Below the pieces are notes generated by a model that made no database searches, was not told the origin of the DNA, and worked only from the letters and a program-made list of their open reading frames with translations. A program made the translations under genes and the position numbers. Shown piece after piece: positions 42,044 through 50,980 of a stretch of 64,000 bases of DNA. How positions within the stretch are numbered: the stretch's first letter is position 1; the number at the start of each line of letters is the position of its first letter. This stretch comes from Rhodanobacteraceae bacterium (GTDB lineage Bacteria > Pseudomonadota > Gammaproteobacteria > Xanthomonadales > SZUA-5): the NCBI GenBank assembly GCA_024234055.1, contig JACKOW010000014.1:1-64000 (forward strand), written 5' to 3'.

Positions 42044-42661
42044 ATGACTGGCGCGCCAGACGTCGAGTGTGCGGCGGACACGCTGCTGCATCAGGTGCGT
42101 ACATGCACGCTGTGCGCACCGCATTTGCCACTGGGGCCCAGGCCGGTCTTGCAGCTGGCGTCCTCGGCGCGCTTGCTGATTGCCGGACAGGCGCCTGGAC
42201 GCAAGGTGCATGCCTCTGGCGTTCCCTTCGACGACGCCAGCGGTGAGCGCCTGAGGCAGTGGCTGGGCATTTCCCGCGAGACCTTCTACGACCCCACGCA
42301 GGTGGCCATCCTGCCGATGGGCTTTTGCTACCCCGGTACCGGCAGATCGGGAGATCTGCCGCCACGCCCGGAGTGCGCCCCAAAGTGGCGAAACAGCCTT
42401 TTGGCGCTGTTGCCGCGGGTACCGTTGACCTTGGTGATCGGCCAGTACGCGCAGGCTTACCAGTGGCCGGATTCGAAGCTCAATCTCACGGGTCTGGTGG
42501 CTCAATGGCGGCAGTTCTGGCCTGATGTCGTGCCCCTTCCACACCCCAGCCCGCGCAACAATCTCTGGCTCAAGCGCAATCCCTGGTTTGAGCTGGAGCT
42601 GCTTCCGGCGCTGCGGCAGCGGGTGGCAGAGGTGCTGTCGCAAGCGCAGCTGCAAGGGTAA
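42044..42661 (+). CDS. Uracil-DNA glycosylase family protein, 205 aa
   Basis: Belongs to the UDG superfamily. LLIAGQAPGRKVHASGVPFD corresponds to motif 1 (GEAPG in family 4) and VPLPHPSPRNNLWLK to motif 2 (HPSP-x-N). Cysteines in CTLCAPH, MGFCYPGTG and RPECAPKW are spaced like the four iron-sulfur ligands of family 4. The usual acidic catalytic residue of GEAPG is a glutamine here, so activity on uracil is uncertain. The start is the ATG at 42044; upstream open frame lacks similarity. The gene is followed by a GTCCAGAC palindrome. Confidence 0.85.
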   Translation: MTGAPDVECAADTLLHQVRTCTLCAPHLPLGPRPVLQLASSARLLIAGQAPGRKVHASGVPFDDASGERLRQWLGISRETFYDPTQVAILPMGFCYPGTGRSGDLPPRPECAPKWRNSLLALLPRVPLTLVIGQYAQAYQWPDSKLNLTGLVAQWRQFWPDVVPLPHPSPRNNLWLKRNPWFELELLPALRQRVAEVLSQAQLQG

Positions 42662-42673
42662 AGCTTCCTGTAG

Positions 42674-42691
42674 GTCCAGACTTGTCCGGAC
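42674..42691. repeat. GTCCAGAC palindrome, variant copy
   Basis: GTCCAGACTTGTCCGGAC, one base different from the perfect copies at 13.2, 50.9 and 55.5 kb and followed by GCT as they are. It lies about 12 bases after the UDG-family stop codon. Confidence 0.75.
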
Positions 42692-42835
42692 GCTGCTGGA
42701 CACGTGGCGAAGAAGCGTCCCTCGACCACCGCTGGCTCTGTCAATGCCGGTGCTTGTATCGTCCGCCGCCTGCTACCCGACCTTCCAAGGGGCGTACTCC
42801 GGGGGCTTGGCCTGAACATCCACCGGAATTGCGGC

Positions 42836-43282
42836 ATGCGGCGTCTTAACGCGGTTCAAATCGTGGCCTTGATCGAAGCCGTCAAGGGGCTGGCGGTGCT
42901 GATTGCCGGTCTGGGCGGGCTGACCTTGCTGCACGGTCACGCGCTGCAATGGGCGATGGATCTGGTCCGCCATCTGCATCTGGATCCGACCCGACACTAT
43001 CCACACAGTCTGTTGCTCGCTGCCGCCGAGGTCACTGATGCCCGACTCTGGATGCTGGCGGCTCTGGCCGCGCTCTACGCGGCAGTCCGTTTCATCGAGG
43101 CTTACGGTTTGTGGCATGGGCGGCGTTGGGCAGAGTGGTTTGCAGCTTCCAGCGCGGCGATCTACATTCCTTTCGAGCTGTACGAACTGTTGCGGGATCC
43201 GGGTTGGGTTGTGCTTCTGGTACTGCTGGTCAATCTGGTCGTGGTTGCGGTGATGATTCAAGCCTTGCGTCGTCGAACCTGA
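42836..43282 (+). CDS. DUF2127-like membrane protein, 148 aa
   Basis: A small inner-membrane protein with about four hydrophobic segments (VALIEAVKGLAVLIAGLGGL, LWMLAALAALYAAVRFIEAY, GLQ-poor FAASSAAIYIPFELYELL, VVLLVLLVNLVVVAVMIQAL). The R-F-I-E-A-Y-G-L-W-H-G-R-R-W-A-E-W segment is typical of DUF2127 proteins, whose function is unknown. The start at 42836 (MRRLNAVQIV) begins at the first helix. Confidence 0.75.
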   Translation: MRRLNAVQIVALIEAVKGLAVLIAGLGGLTLLHGHALQWAMDLVRHLHLDPTRHYPHSLLLAAAEVTDARLWMLAALAALYAAVRFIEAYGLWHGRRWAEWFAASSAAIYIPFELYELLRDPGWVVLLVLLVNLVVVAVMIQALRRRT

Positions 43283-43418
43283 GCGCTCAGAGACCTTGAA
43301 TCGGCAGGCCTTCCGTACACGCCCGCAGATTGCCCGTGCCGCGTGAGGCTCGCATACCGCTATCCTTGCGCTCCTGGCGATGCTCGCCTGTCCCTTCCCA
43401 GCCTGATCCTGCCTACTC

Positions 43419-44702
43419 ATGACCACGATTACCAAAGTCCACGCCCGCGAGATCCTGGATTCACGCGGAAACCCGACGCTTGAAGCCGAAGTCACCCTGG
43501 CCGGCGGACATATGGGCCGTGCTGCGGTGCCCAGCGGCGCTTCCACTGGCTCGCGCGAGGCCATCGAACTGCGAGATGGTGACAAGACCCGCTATCTGGG
43601 CAAGGGCGTGCGCAAGGCCGTTGCCAACGTCAACGGCGCCATTGCCGAGGCCGTGGCCGGCTTCGATGCTGCCGATCAGTCCGGGCTCGACCAGCGCTTG
43701 ATCGAGCTGGACGGCACCGAAAACAAGGGCAGGCTGGGCGCCAATGCGCTGCTCGGGGTGTCGCTGGCCAGTGCCCATGCGCTGGCGCGCAGCCGCGGGC
43801 AGGGCCTGTGGCAGTCGCTCGCGAATGGCCGCGCGCCGCAGCTGCCGGTGCCGATGATGAACATCATCAACGGCGGCGCCCATGCCGACAACAATGTCGA
43901 CATGCAGGAATTCATGGTGCTGCCGGTGGGTGTCGACAGTTTCTCCGAGGCGCTGCGCGCCGGTACCGAGATCTTCCACGCGCTCAAGGGTGTGCTGCGC
44001 GGGCGCGGCATGGCCACCGCGGTGGGCGACGAGGGCGGTTTTGCCCCCGATCTGCGCTCCAATGAAGAGGCCATCGAAGTCATCCTGGAAGCCATCGACA
44101 AGGCCGGATATCGCGCCGGTGAGGATGTGCTGCTGGGGCTGGACGTGGCCAGCAGCGAGTTCTACAAGGATGGTCGCTACCACCTGGCTTCGGAAGATCG
44201 CTGGATGACCAGCGAGCAACTGGTCGACTACCTGGACTCGTGGTCGCGCCAGTTTCCCATCGTGACCATCGAAGACGGCATGGCCGAGGACGACTGGGCC
44301 GGCTGGAAGTTGCTGACCGAGCGCATCGGTCAGCGCGTGCAGCTGGTGGGCGACGATCTCTACGTCACCAATACCCGAATCTTCCAGCAGGGCATCGATC
44401 AGGGCATCGCCAACGCGATCCTGATCAAGCTCAATCAGATCGGCACGCTGACCGAAACCCTGGCTGCCATCGAACTGGCTGACCGCGTCGGCTACGCGGC
44501 GGTGGTGTCACATCGGTCCGGCGAAACCGAGGACACCACCATTGCCGATCTGGCGGTCGCCACCAGTGCCACCCAGATCAAGACCGGATCGCTGTCGCGC
44601 ACCGATCGCGTGGCCAAGTACAACCAGTTGCTGCGCATCGAGGAGGCTCTGGGCGCCGATGCCCGCTACGCCGGTCGCTCCGCCTTCCGTTTCAGTCGCT
44701 GA
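43419..44702 (+). CDS. eno: Enolase, 427 aa
   Basis: Interconverts 2-phosphoglycerate and phosphoenolpyruvate in glycolysis and gluconeogenesis; in many gammaproteobacteria also part of the RNA degradosome. The canonical start (VHAREILDSRGNPTLEAEV) is followed by GASTGSREAIELRDGD, PVPMMNIINGGAHADNNVD, TAVGDEGGFAPDL and the magnesium and substrate residues in LGLDVASSEFY, TIEDGMAEDDW and LVGDDLYVTN. The lysine loop lies in LIKLNQIGTLTE and SHRSGETEDT. Full length. It begins the eno-ftsB-ispD-ispF-truD run. Confidence 0.98.
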   Translation: MTTITKVHAREILDSRGNPTLEAEVTLAGGHMGRAAVPSGASTGSREAIELRDGDKTRYLGKGVRKAVANVNGAIAEAVAGFDAADQSGLDQRLIELDGTENKGRLGANALLGVSLASAHALARSRGQGLWQSLANGRAPQLPVPMMNIINGGAHADNNVDMQEFMVLPVGVDSFSEALRAGTEIFHALKGVLRGRGMATAVGDEGGFAPDLRSNEEAIEVILEAIDKAGYRAGEDVLLGLDVASSEFYKDGRYHLASEDRWMTSEQLVDYLDSWSRQFPIVTIEDGMAEDDWAGWKLLTERIGQRVQLVGDDLYVTNTRIFQQGIDQGIANAILIKLNQIGTLTETLAAIELADRVGYAAVVSHRSGETEDTTIADLAVATSATQIKTGSLSRTDRVAKYNQLLRIEEALGADARYAGRSAFRFSR

Positions 44703-44717
44703 GGCCAGACCGCCCGC

Positions 44718-45035
44718 ATGCGTTGGTTGCTGCTCCTGCTGCTGCTGTTGCTGGTGACCCTGCAGTATCAACTGTGGTTTCGGGGCGGCATGAACGATGT
44801 GTGGGAACTGGAAAAGGCGCTGGAAGTGCAGCGGGCCGAGAATGACGTGCTGCGCAAGCGCAACGAGGCGCTGGCAGCCGAAGTGGACGACCTGAAAAGC
44901 GGTCAGGACGCCATCGAGGAACGCGCGCGCTCGGAACTCGGCATGATCAAGGAGGGCGAGAAGCTGATCCAGGTGGCTGAGCCCAAGCGTGCCGCCGCTG
45001 CTGCTGCAGCCCACGCCGAGGAGCCCAGGGAATGA
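44718..45035 (+). CDS. ftsB: Cell division protein FtsB, 105 aa
   Basis: Bitopic divisome protein that forms a complex with FtsL and FtsQ. It has an N-terminal membrane helix (WLLLLLLLLLVTLQYQLWF) and the FtsB-type GGMNDVWELEKALEVQRAEN leading into a periplasmic coiled coil. RARSELGMIKEGEKLIQV follows near the end, and the tail is Ala/Glu-rich. Its place right after eno and before ispD is conserved in gammaproteobacteria. It overlaps ispD by four bases. Confidence 0.95.
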   Translation: MRWLLLLLLLLLVTLQYQLWFRGGMNDVWELEKALEVQRAENDVLRKRNEALAAEVDDLKSGQDAIEERARSELGMIKEGEKLIQVAEPKRAAAAAAAHAEEPRE

Positions 45036-45739
45036 TCTGGGCCGTTGTGCCCGCTGCTGGAAGTGGTCGCAGATTTGGAGCGGCGATTCCCAAGCAGTAC
45101 GCGCAGATTGACGGTTGTTCGGTACTGGAACGCACGCTCAGGCGACTGGCTGAAGTGCGGCGTATCCGTGGACTGATGGTGGTGCTGGCCGCATCCGATA
45201 GGGACTGGCCCGGCTTGCAGCAAGTCGGCGGAAAGCCGGTGCTCACCGCGGTGGGCGGTGCCGAGCGGGCCGACTCTGTGCTGGCCGGATTGCGAGCGCT
45301 GCCGGAGACGGTGGCCTTGACCGACTATGTGCTCGTACACGATGCCGCGCGACCCTGTGTGCGCACGGCGGACATCGAGCGCTTGATCGATCAGGTGCTG
45401 GGAAGCACGGGCGGGTTGTTGGCCGCCCCGGTACGCGACACGCTCAAGCGCGAAGCCGAGCCCGATCAGGCACTGGATCAGGTAAGGGTGGCGCATACCG
45501 TGACCCGGACCGGCTTGTGGCGGGCATTGACGCCGCAGATGTTCCGGCGCGGCGGGCTGACGCTGGCACTGGAGTCGGCCCATGCGCAGGGCTTGCGGCC
45601 CACCGATGAGGCGCAGGCCATGGAGATGCAGGGCGTGCATCCGCTGCTGGTGGAAGCGGCCGAGGACAACGTCAAGGTCACCACCAGCCACGATCTGTTG
45701 CTGGCGCAATTCCTGTTGCGGGCCCAGGACGACGAATGA
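45032..45739 (+). CDS. ispD: 2-C-methyl-D-erythritol 4-phosphate cytidylyltransferase (IspD), 235 aa
   Basis: Third step of the MEP isoprenoid pathway: CTP plus MEP gives CDP-ME. The nucleotide-binding start VVPAAGSGRRFGAAIPKQY is followed by ERADSVLAGLRAL, VHDAARPCVRTADIERLID, APVRDTLKR and TDEAQAMEMQG, with the terminal DNVKVTTSHDLLLA. Overlaps of four bases with ftsB and ispF indicate one operon and adjacent pathway steps. Confidence 0.97.
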   Translation: MIWAVVPAAGSGRRFGAAIPKQYAQIDGCSVLERTLRRLAEVRRIRGLMVVLAASDRDWPGLQQVGGKPVLTAVGGAERADSVLAGLRALPETVALTDYVLVHDAARPCVRTADIERLIDQVLGSTGGLLAAPVRDTLKREAEPDQALDQVRVAHTVTRTGLWRALTPQMFRRGGLTLALESAHAQGLRPTDEAQAMEMQGVHPLLVEAAEDNVKVTTSHDLLLAQFLLRAQDDE

Positions 45740-46233
45740 GTCGCTGGCCGCGCATTGGTTGCGGATATGACGTGCATGCCTTCGGGCCTGGCGATCAGGT
45801 GGTGTTGGGCGGGGTCGCCATTCCCCACGGGCGCGGGCTGCTGGCCCATTCCGACGGTGACGTTGCCCTGCATGCGCTGTGTGATGCCTTGCTGGGTGCC
45901 TTGGCACTGGGCGATATCGGCCTGCACTTCCCGCCTTCCGATGCGCGTTGGGCCGGTGCCGACAGCCGTGACCTGCTGCGCCATTGCCGTCATCTGGTCG
46001 GCGAGCGCGGCTATGTCGTCGGCAACTGCGATCTGGTGATCGTCTGCGAGCGCCCGCGGCTGGCACCGCATGTGCCGCTGATGCGCGAGCGTATCGCGGC
46101 CGATCTGCAATGCGCCGAGGATGCAGTGAGCGTCAAGGCCACCACCACCGAGAAACTGGGATTCACCGGTCGCGAGGAGGGCATTGCCGCCCAGGCCGTG
46201 GTACTGCTGCATCCGTCGGATCAGGGCTCGTGA
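45736..46233 (+). CDS. ispF: 2-C-methyl-D-erythritol 2,4-cyclodiphosphate synthase (IspF), 165 aa
   Basis: Fifth step of the MEP pathway, closing CDP-ME 2-phosphate to the cyclodiphosphate. The metal and substrate motifs GCGYDVHAFGPGDQVVLGG, LLAHSDGDVALHALCDALLG and DIGLHFPPSD are followed by VKATTTEKLGFTGREEGIAA. Its length is at the usual 155-165. It overlaps ispD (ATGA) and truD (GTGA). Confidence 0.97.
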   Translation: MSRWPRIGCGYDVHAFGPGDQVVLGGVAIPHGRGLLAHSDGDVALHALCDALLGALALGDIGLHFPPSDARWAGADSRDLLRHCRHLVGERGYVVGNCDLVIVCERPRLAPHVPLMRERIAADLQCAEDAVSVKATTTEKLGFTGREEGIAAQAVVLLHPSDQGS

Positions 46234-47294
46234 TCCTGGCCCATGCCTACGGCGGACCGGTGCTGCGCGGCGTACTCAAGAGCGCGCCCGAGGACTTCGT
46301 CGTGGAGGAAACCTTGAGCTTCGACGCCGATGGCCAGGGAGAGCACGATCTGCTGTGCATCGAGAAGCGCGGTGCCAATACCGAATGGGTCGCGCGCGGA
46401 CTGGCCCGATTCGCTGGAGTTGCCAAGGTGGCGGTGGGCTTTGCCGGACTCAAGGATCGGCACGCAGTGGCACGCCAGCACTTCACGGTGCAACTACCCG
46501 GTCGACAGGTGGATTGGTCGGCGTTGTCATTGCCTGGGGTGCGTCTGCTGAGCGTAGCCCGGCACTCGCGCAAGCTCAAGCGCGGGGCGCTGACTGGCAA
46601 TGGATTCATCCTCGGTCTGCGCCACATCGAAGGTGACCGGGTGCTGGCCGAACAGCGTCTGCAGACACTGAAGCAGGGTGGAGCACCCAACTATTTCGGG
46701 CTGCAGCGCTTTGGCATCGATGGCGGCAACCTCGATCTGGCACGGCGTCTGTTTGCCGGTGAATCGCTGGACCGCAGTGAACGCAGCTTTGCGCTGTCGG
46801 CGGCGCGCAGCGCAATTTTCAACCGGGTGCTCGATGCGCGCGTGCGACTGGGCAACTGGAATCAGGTCATCGATGGTGATCTGTGCAATCTGGCGGGCCG
46901 CCGCGCCTGGTTCGGGCCGATTACGGTCGACGAGACTCTGCGTCAGCGCTGCGCCGAGAGTGACATTCATCCCACCGGGCCGATGTGGGGCACGCCACTG
47001 TCGCCGGTGGCGGGCGAATGCGCGGCTATCGAAGCACAGGTGGCCGACGACTGGCGCGAATTCTGCGAGGGGCTGGCGGCGGCCGGACTGGAATCGGAGC
47101 GGCGGGCGCTGCGGGTGATTCCGCAGCAGCTGTCCTGGGACTGGGAGACGGTGTCCGATGCCGATGGCTCCGAGGAGTCCTTGTTGCTGCGTCTGCGTTT
47201 TGCGCTGCCGCCTGGTGCCTATGCCACCGCCTTCATCCGCGAAGTGATCGACGTCGCAGGCGATCTGCCAGCGGGTGCCGAGCTCATCGACTAG
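46230..47294 (+). CDS. truD: tRNA pseudouridine(13) synthase TruD, 354 aa
   Basis: Forms pseudouridine 13 in tRNA-Glu. Motif I with FVVEETLSFDADGQGEH is followed by KRGANTEWVARGLARF and the catalytic aspartate in GFAGLKDRHAVARQHF. Next is GNGFILGLRH, then PNYFGLQRFGIDGGNL and the C-terminal ALPPGAYATAFIREV. The start is a GTG at 46230 overlapping the ispF stop (GTGA); the longer open frame upstream lies inside ispF. This gene order (ispD-ispF-truD) is conserved. surE, pcm and rpoS, which often follow, are absent here. Confidence 0.95.
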   Translation: MILAHAYGGPVLRGVLKSAPEDFVVEETLSFDADGQGEHDLLCIEKRGANTEWVARGLARFAGVAKVAVGFAGLKDRHAVARQHFTVQLPGRQVDWSALSLPGVRLLSVARHSRKLKRGALTGNGFILGLRHIEGDRVLAEQRLQTLKQGGAPNYFGLQRFGIDGGNLDLARRLFAGESLDRSERSFALSAARSAIFNRVLDARVRLGNWNQVIDGDLCNLAGRRAWFGPITVDETLRQRCAESDIHPTGPMWGTPLSPVAGECAAIEAQVADDWREFCEGLAAAGLESERRALRVIPQQLSWDWETVSDADGSEESLLLRLRFALPPGAYATAFIREVIDVAGDLPAGAELID

Positions 47295-47363
47295 CCTTGC
47301 GTGCATTCGAATCCAGCGGCGGCGTAGACTTGCGGGTTCCATGATCTTGCGAGGTTGATGACG

Positions 47364-48296
47364 ATGGCCGTTCCTACCCTGGATATCAGTCGCTATGACA
47401 GCGACCGAGCCAATTTTGTCGCCGAATTGGGGCGGGCCTATCGTGAGTACGGCTTCTGCGGCATCAGTGGTCACGGCATACCCTCTTCGCTGATCGACGG
47501 CGCTTACGATGCCTTCCAGCGCTTCTTTGCCCTGCCCGATGAGGTCAAACGGCGCTATCACATCAAGGGCGGTGGTGGTGCCCGCGGCTATACGCCCTTC
47601 ATGGTCGAGACCGCCAAGGACTCGCAGTACCCGGATCTGAAGGAGTTCTGGCACGTAGGCCGCGAGATTCCGCGCGATTCCCAGTATGCCGAGGTGATGC
47701 CGGAGAACCTGTGGCCGGAGGAAGTGTCGGATTTCCGGGAACTGGGATACGGCCTGTATCAGGCGCTGGACAATCTCGGAACTCGCGTGCTGCGAGCGCT
47801 GGCCCTGCATATCGATCTGCCCGAGTCCTATTTCGAGGACAAGACCAATTTCGGCAATTCGATCCTGCGGCCGATTCACTATCCGCCGATCACCCAGGCT
47901 GAAGTGCCCAATGTGCGCGCGGGCGCCCACGAGGACATCAACTTCATCACCTTGCTGGTCGGTGCCAGCGCAGAAGGCTTGCAGGTGCTGACCCGACAGG
48001 GCGAATGGCTGCCGATCACCACTCAGGGCGATGCCATCGTGGTCAACATCGGCGACATGCTGCAACGCCTGACCAATCACGTTTATCCATCAACCACGCA
48101 CCGTGTGGTCAATCCGCCGGGGGAGAAGGCCCGGCAGCCGCGTTTCTCGGTGCCCTTCTTCCTGCATCCCAATCCGGATTTCATGATCGATGTGCTGCCG
48201 CAGTGCGTCAGTGCGGAGAATCCCAGTCGTTATCCGCAGCCGATCAGCGCGCATGATTATCTTCTGGAGCGGTTGCGCGAGATTCGCCTGATCTGA
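47364..48296 (+). CDS. 2OG-Fe(II) oxygenase, isopenicillin-N-synthase-like, 310 aa
   Basis: A non-haem iron oxygenase. The iron ligands are seen in GAHEDINFITLLVG (His-x-Asp) and STTHRVVNPP (distal His), and the 2-oxoglutarate-binding Arg-x-Ser is in RQPRFSVPFFLHPN. The N-terminal DIOX_N block YREYGFCGISGHGIP is present. Bacterial members of this group often act on small molecules and some make ethylene or modify amino acids; the substrate is unknown here. I use the ATG at 47364, nine bases after GAGG. ATG 47358 and TTG 47355 are alternatives. It is not obviously part of the truD operon. Confidence 0.88.
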   Translation: MAVPTLDISRYDSDRANFVAELGRAYREYGFCGISGHGIPSSLIDGAYDAFQRFFALPDEVKRRYHIKGGGGARGYTPFMVETAKDSQYPDLKEFWHVGREIPRDSQYAEVMPENLWPEEVSDFRELGYGLYQALDNLGTRVLRALALHIDLPESYFEDKTNFGNSILRPIHYPPITQAEVPNVRAGAHEDINFITLLVGASAEGLQVLTRQGEWLPITTQGDAIVVNIGDMLQRLTNHVYPSTTHRVVNPPGEKARQPRFSVPFFLHPNPDFMIDVLPQCVSAENPSRYPQPISAHDYLLERLREIRLI

Positions 48297-48327
48297 GGCT
48301 GGGAAAGATCGACGGCGGCAGTCCACT

Positions 48328-49923
48328 TCAGGCGGACTTGTCGCTGTCCGGCTCGTCGCTGCGCAGTCGCGCCATCATGGCGCGCATGCGCAGACGGAAC
48401 AGCGCCGCCTCTCGCTCCTTGTCGTCGTCCGTGCTCTCGGCGCCCTCAGCTGCGGCCGCCGGAGCCTTGTTCTCGTTGCCGGCGCGCTGTTTGGCTTCGG
48501 GATCCACTGGAGGCTGAGGCCTTGCGGCAGGTGCAGCCGGCGGAAGCGGAGCAGTTCTCTCGCGCTGCTGCGGCGCTGCCGGCGCGGGACTTGCAGGCGT
48601 GGGTGCAGCTGCTGCCGGTCGCGCAGCAGGGGTCGGCGGTGTCGCCGGAGCAGCAGCCGTGCGGGGCGCAGTCGTTGCCGAACGCGCAGCGGGTGAGGCA
48701 GGAGCGGCAGGAGGCACGGGGGGCGAAGGCGGAGCACTGATGGGTTTGGGTTGCAGGGTTCGGGCGATGGCGCCGAATTCTTCGCTCTCGACAAACTGGT
48801 CCAGACCGAGCTTGCTTTCGTCGATTGGAATCACGCCACCCGAGTCCACCGGCGGACCCGCCGGAGCTGACACCGTCGGTGCCGCTGATTTGGCTGCAGC
48901 AGCCGCGGCTGCCTTGGCTTGACGGGCGAAGTCGCCCTCGCGGTCGAGTCCGATCACCGGGGCATCAGGATCGCCCCAGAGCCCGAGGCGACTCTCGTCG
49001 ATCTGGATGACCTCGCCGGGCTCGATCGGCGCGGGTGCACGAATGGTTCCCGGGATGGAGGTTCCGCGCTCGGAGTCGTCGGATGGACGAGCTTTTTCGA
49101 CAGGACGCGGCGGGGCTTTTGCTTGCGGCAGCGGCGGTGCCGGCGTCGCGGCGGGAGCCGCCGGACGCGGCGTTGCGGTAGGTGTCGGTTTGGACGCCTG
49201 CGCCAAGGCCTCGCCGGGCAAGGGTTGGCGGGTCGGTTCGGGTTCTCTGCCCAACTTCTGTCGCAGGGCTTCCGGAAGCTCTTCGGTGAACAGCGAGTCA
49301 TCCTCGCGGACGATGAAGCGTGCGATGCGGTCAAACAGACCGTCGTCGATCTCGTTCCAGGCCACCTGACGCCGACTCGACCCGAGCCAATTCACATTCT
49401 CGAAGCTCATGCGCAGAACCGGGTCTTCAGCGGTGATCTGCGCCTGCATGCGCGCCTTGAGGTGGCCGCGGGCGTGAAACATGGCAATCGACGCTTCGCC
49501 CTTGGGGGTGCGCTGGATTTCCTTGATGCCCCCGAGATGGTGCTGTCGGAACAAGCTGGTCAGGGTCTGGATCCGTCCCGCGCCCTCGGCGCGCACCTCG
49601 GGCGTGCGCTCCGGATCGATGCGCAAGGTCCAGCCCATGCTCAGGATAAAGGCGCGATAGCGCCGCTCATGCTCGACCTTGTAATCCCACACCGGTACGC
49701 CGGCAAGATCGCCGTAGCCCTGCATGGTCAAAGGCACGAGGATCGGCGGCTTGACCTCGCGCAGCGTTTCGGCCAGGCCTTCCAGGTAGGTGGTCAGTGC
49801 CTTCATGCGCGGTTCGATCTGACCGAGATAGCGGGAATCGCGCTCCTCTTTCTCGCGTGCGACGGCCTCGGCCTGTGCCCGCTGCTGGTCTGCTTCGCGC
49901 TTGAGACGGTCTAGGAAGGACAC
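48328..49923 (-). CDS. Pro/Ala-rich protein with duplicated IDES-LGL motif, 531 aa
   Basis: Not recognised. Residues 1-215 form a plausible folded domain (RYLGQIEPRMKALTTYLEGL, GDLAGVPVWDYKVEHERRYR, GWTLRIDPERTPE, ending FDRIARFIVREDDSLFTEEL). Residues 216-500 are mostly Pro/Ala low complexity. Within it the short motif VIQIDESRLGL (305-315) recurs as VIPIDESKLGL (364-374), suggesting a binding peptide used twice. The last 35 residues are charged (REAALFRLRMRAMMARLRSD). It occupies the position next to zipA where smc is found in many relatives, but shows no SMC features. It is divergent from zipA. Confidence 0.75.
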   Translation of the reverse strand: MSFLDRLKREADQQRAQAEAVAREKEERDSRYLGQIEPRMKALTTYLEGLAETLREVKPPILVPLTMQGYGDLAGVPVWDYKVEHERRYRAFILSMGWTLRIDPERTPEVRAEGAGRIQTLTSLFRQHHLGGIKEIQRTPKGEASIAMFHARGHLKARMQAQITAEDPVLRMSFENVNWLGSSRRQVAWNEIDDGLFDRIARFIVREDDSLFTEELPEALRQKLGREPEPTRQPLPGEALAQASKPTPTATPRPAAPAATPAPPLPQAKAPPRPVEKARPSDDSERGTSIPGTIRAPAPIEPGEVIQIDESRLGLWGDPDAPVIGLDREGDFARQAKAAAAAAAKSAAPTVSAPAGPPVDSGGVIPIDESKLGLDQFVESEEFGAIARTLQPKPISAPPSPPVPPAAPASPAARSATTAPRTAAAPATPPTPAARPAAAAPTPASPAPAAPQQRERTAPLPPAAPAARPQPPVDPEAKQRAGNENKAPAAAAEGAESTDDDKEREAALFRLRMRAMMARLRSDEPDSDKSA

Positions 49924-50064
49924 GCGCTTACCGGATGATGGCCTGCTCTGATGATAACGGCAGAGCCCGTGGCCGCAACATGCAATTGCCCTTGGCTAAT
50001 GTGACGTTTCGCCCTTGGCGGCTCCTTGCGTATGCTGCGAGCTGGTATCGGATCAAGAATCGCC

Positions 50065-50820
50065 ATGTCTGCCACCGAGTTGCGCTTGTTGTTGCTGTTC
50101 CTGGGTCTGATCGTACTCGGCGTCATCTATTGGTTCGGACGGCCAGCTCGGCGCACGGGTAGTGCTGCCCATCGCGCAGCCATGCGCCGGGAACCCGTCC
50201 TCGGCGAAGAGGATGCCGACTCGGATTCGCCCTACACCGCGGCGCGCGATGCGCCCTGGTTTACCGCTGACGACGGTGCCGACGAACTGCCGTCCCTCAA
50301 GATCGAGGGCCTGAGCGAGCGCGACGATGCCGATCCGGGGATGGCGCCGCGCACAGGGCAACGTGAATCCGGCAACCACGAACGCATCATCACCCTCTAC
50401 GTGGTCGCCCAGGACGGCTACACCCTGAACGGCCCGGAACTGGTCGTGGCAGCGGAGAAGGCCGGCCTGGTCCACGGCGATCTCGGGATTTTTCACCGAC
50501 TGGTGGACAGCAAGCCGGAACTCGGTCCGATCTTCAGCATGGCCAACATGGTGCGCCCTGGGGTATTCGATCTGAGCCAGATGGATCAGTTCAGCACGCC
50601 GGGAGTGGTCGTGTTTCTGACGCTGCCCGGTCCGCTGTCGGCCTTGGATGCCTGGGACACCATGCTGCCCGCCGCCCAGCGTTTCTCCGATCTGCTCGGC
50701 GCGCAGTTGCTGGACGACCAGCGCACCCCGCTGGGCCGTCAACGCATCGCCGCGCTGCGAGACGAGTTGCGCGCCTTTGATCGCAAGCGCGAGCAGATGC
50801 AGATCAAGCCGGGCTGGTAG
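50065..50820 (+). CDS. zipA: Cell division protein ZipA, 251 aa
   Basis: Tethers FtsZ to the membrane at the division site. An N-terminal membrane helix (ELRLLLLFLGLIVLGVIYWF) is followed by a basic and acidic linker and then the C-terminal FtsZ-binding domain: HERIITLYVVAQDGYTLNGP, GDLGIFHRLVDSKPELGPIF, SMANMVRPGVFDLSQMDQFS and TPGVVVFLTLPGP. The start is the ATG at 50065. The zipA-ligA order is conserved in gammaproteobacteria. Confidence 0.95.
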   Translation: MSATELRLLLLFLGLIVLGVIYWFGRPARRTGSAAHRAAMRREPVLGEEDADSDSPYTAARDAPWFTADDGADELPSLKIEGLSERDDADPGMAPRTGQRESGNHERIITLYVVAQDGYTLNGPELVVAAEKAGLVHGDLGIFHRLVDSKPELGPIFSMANMVRPGVFDLSQMDQFSTPGVVVFLTLPGPLSALDAWDTMLPAAQRFSDLLGAQLLDDQRTPLGRQRIAALRDELRAFDRKREQMQIKPGW

Positions 50821-50980
50821 CGGGTACAGGGCACGGGAAACGGGACAGGGGGCACGGGAAGGAGGGCGCCTGTTGCGGCTCGTGTAAGTCCAGACTTGTC
50901 TGGACGCTCTTGGCCAGCGCCAACTGTATCCTTTTTCCTTTTTCCATTTTCCCGCTCCACCGAGCCCGACGAGCCAGCGC
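50821..50980. repeat. Repeat-filled gap between zipA and ligA
   Basis: Contains a degenerate GGGCACGGGAA-type array (50826-50868), one perfect GTCCAGACTTGTCTGGAC palindrome (50888-50905) and a CCTTTTT heptamer run (50929-50953). No gene is visible. Confidence 0.75.
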
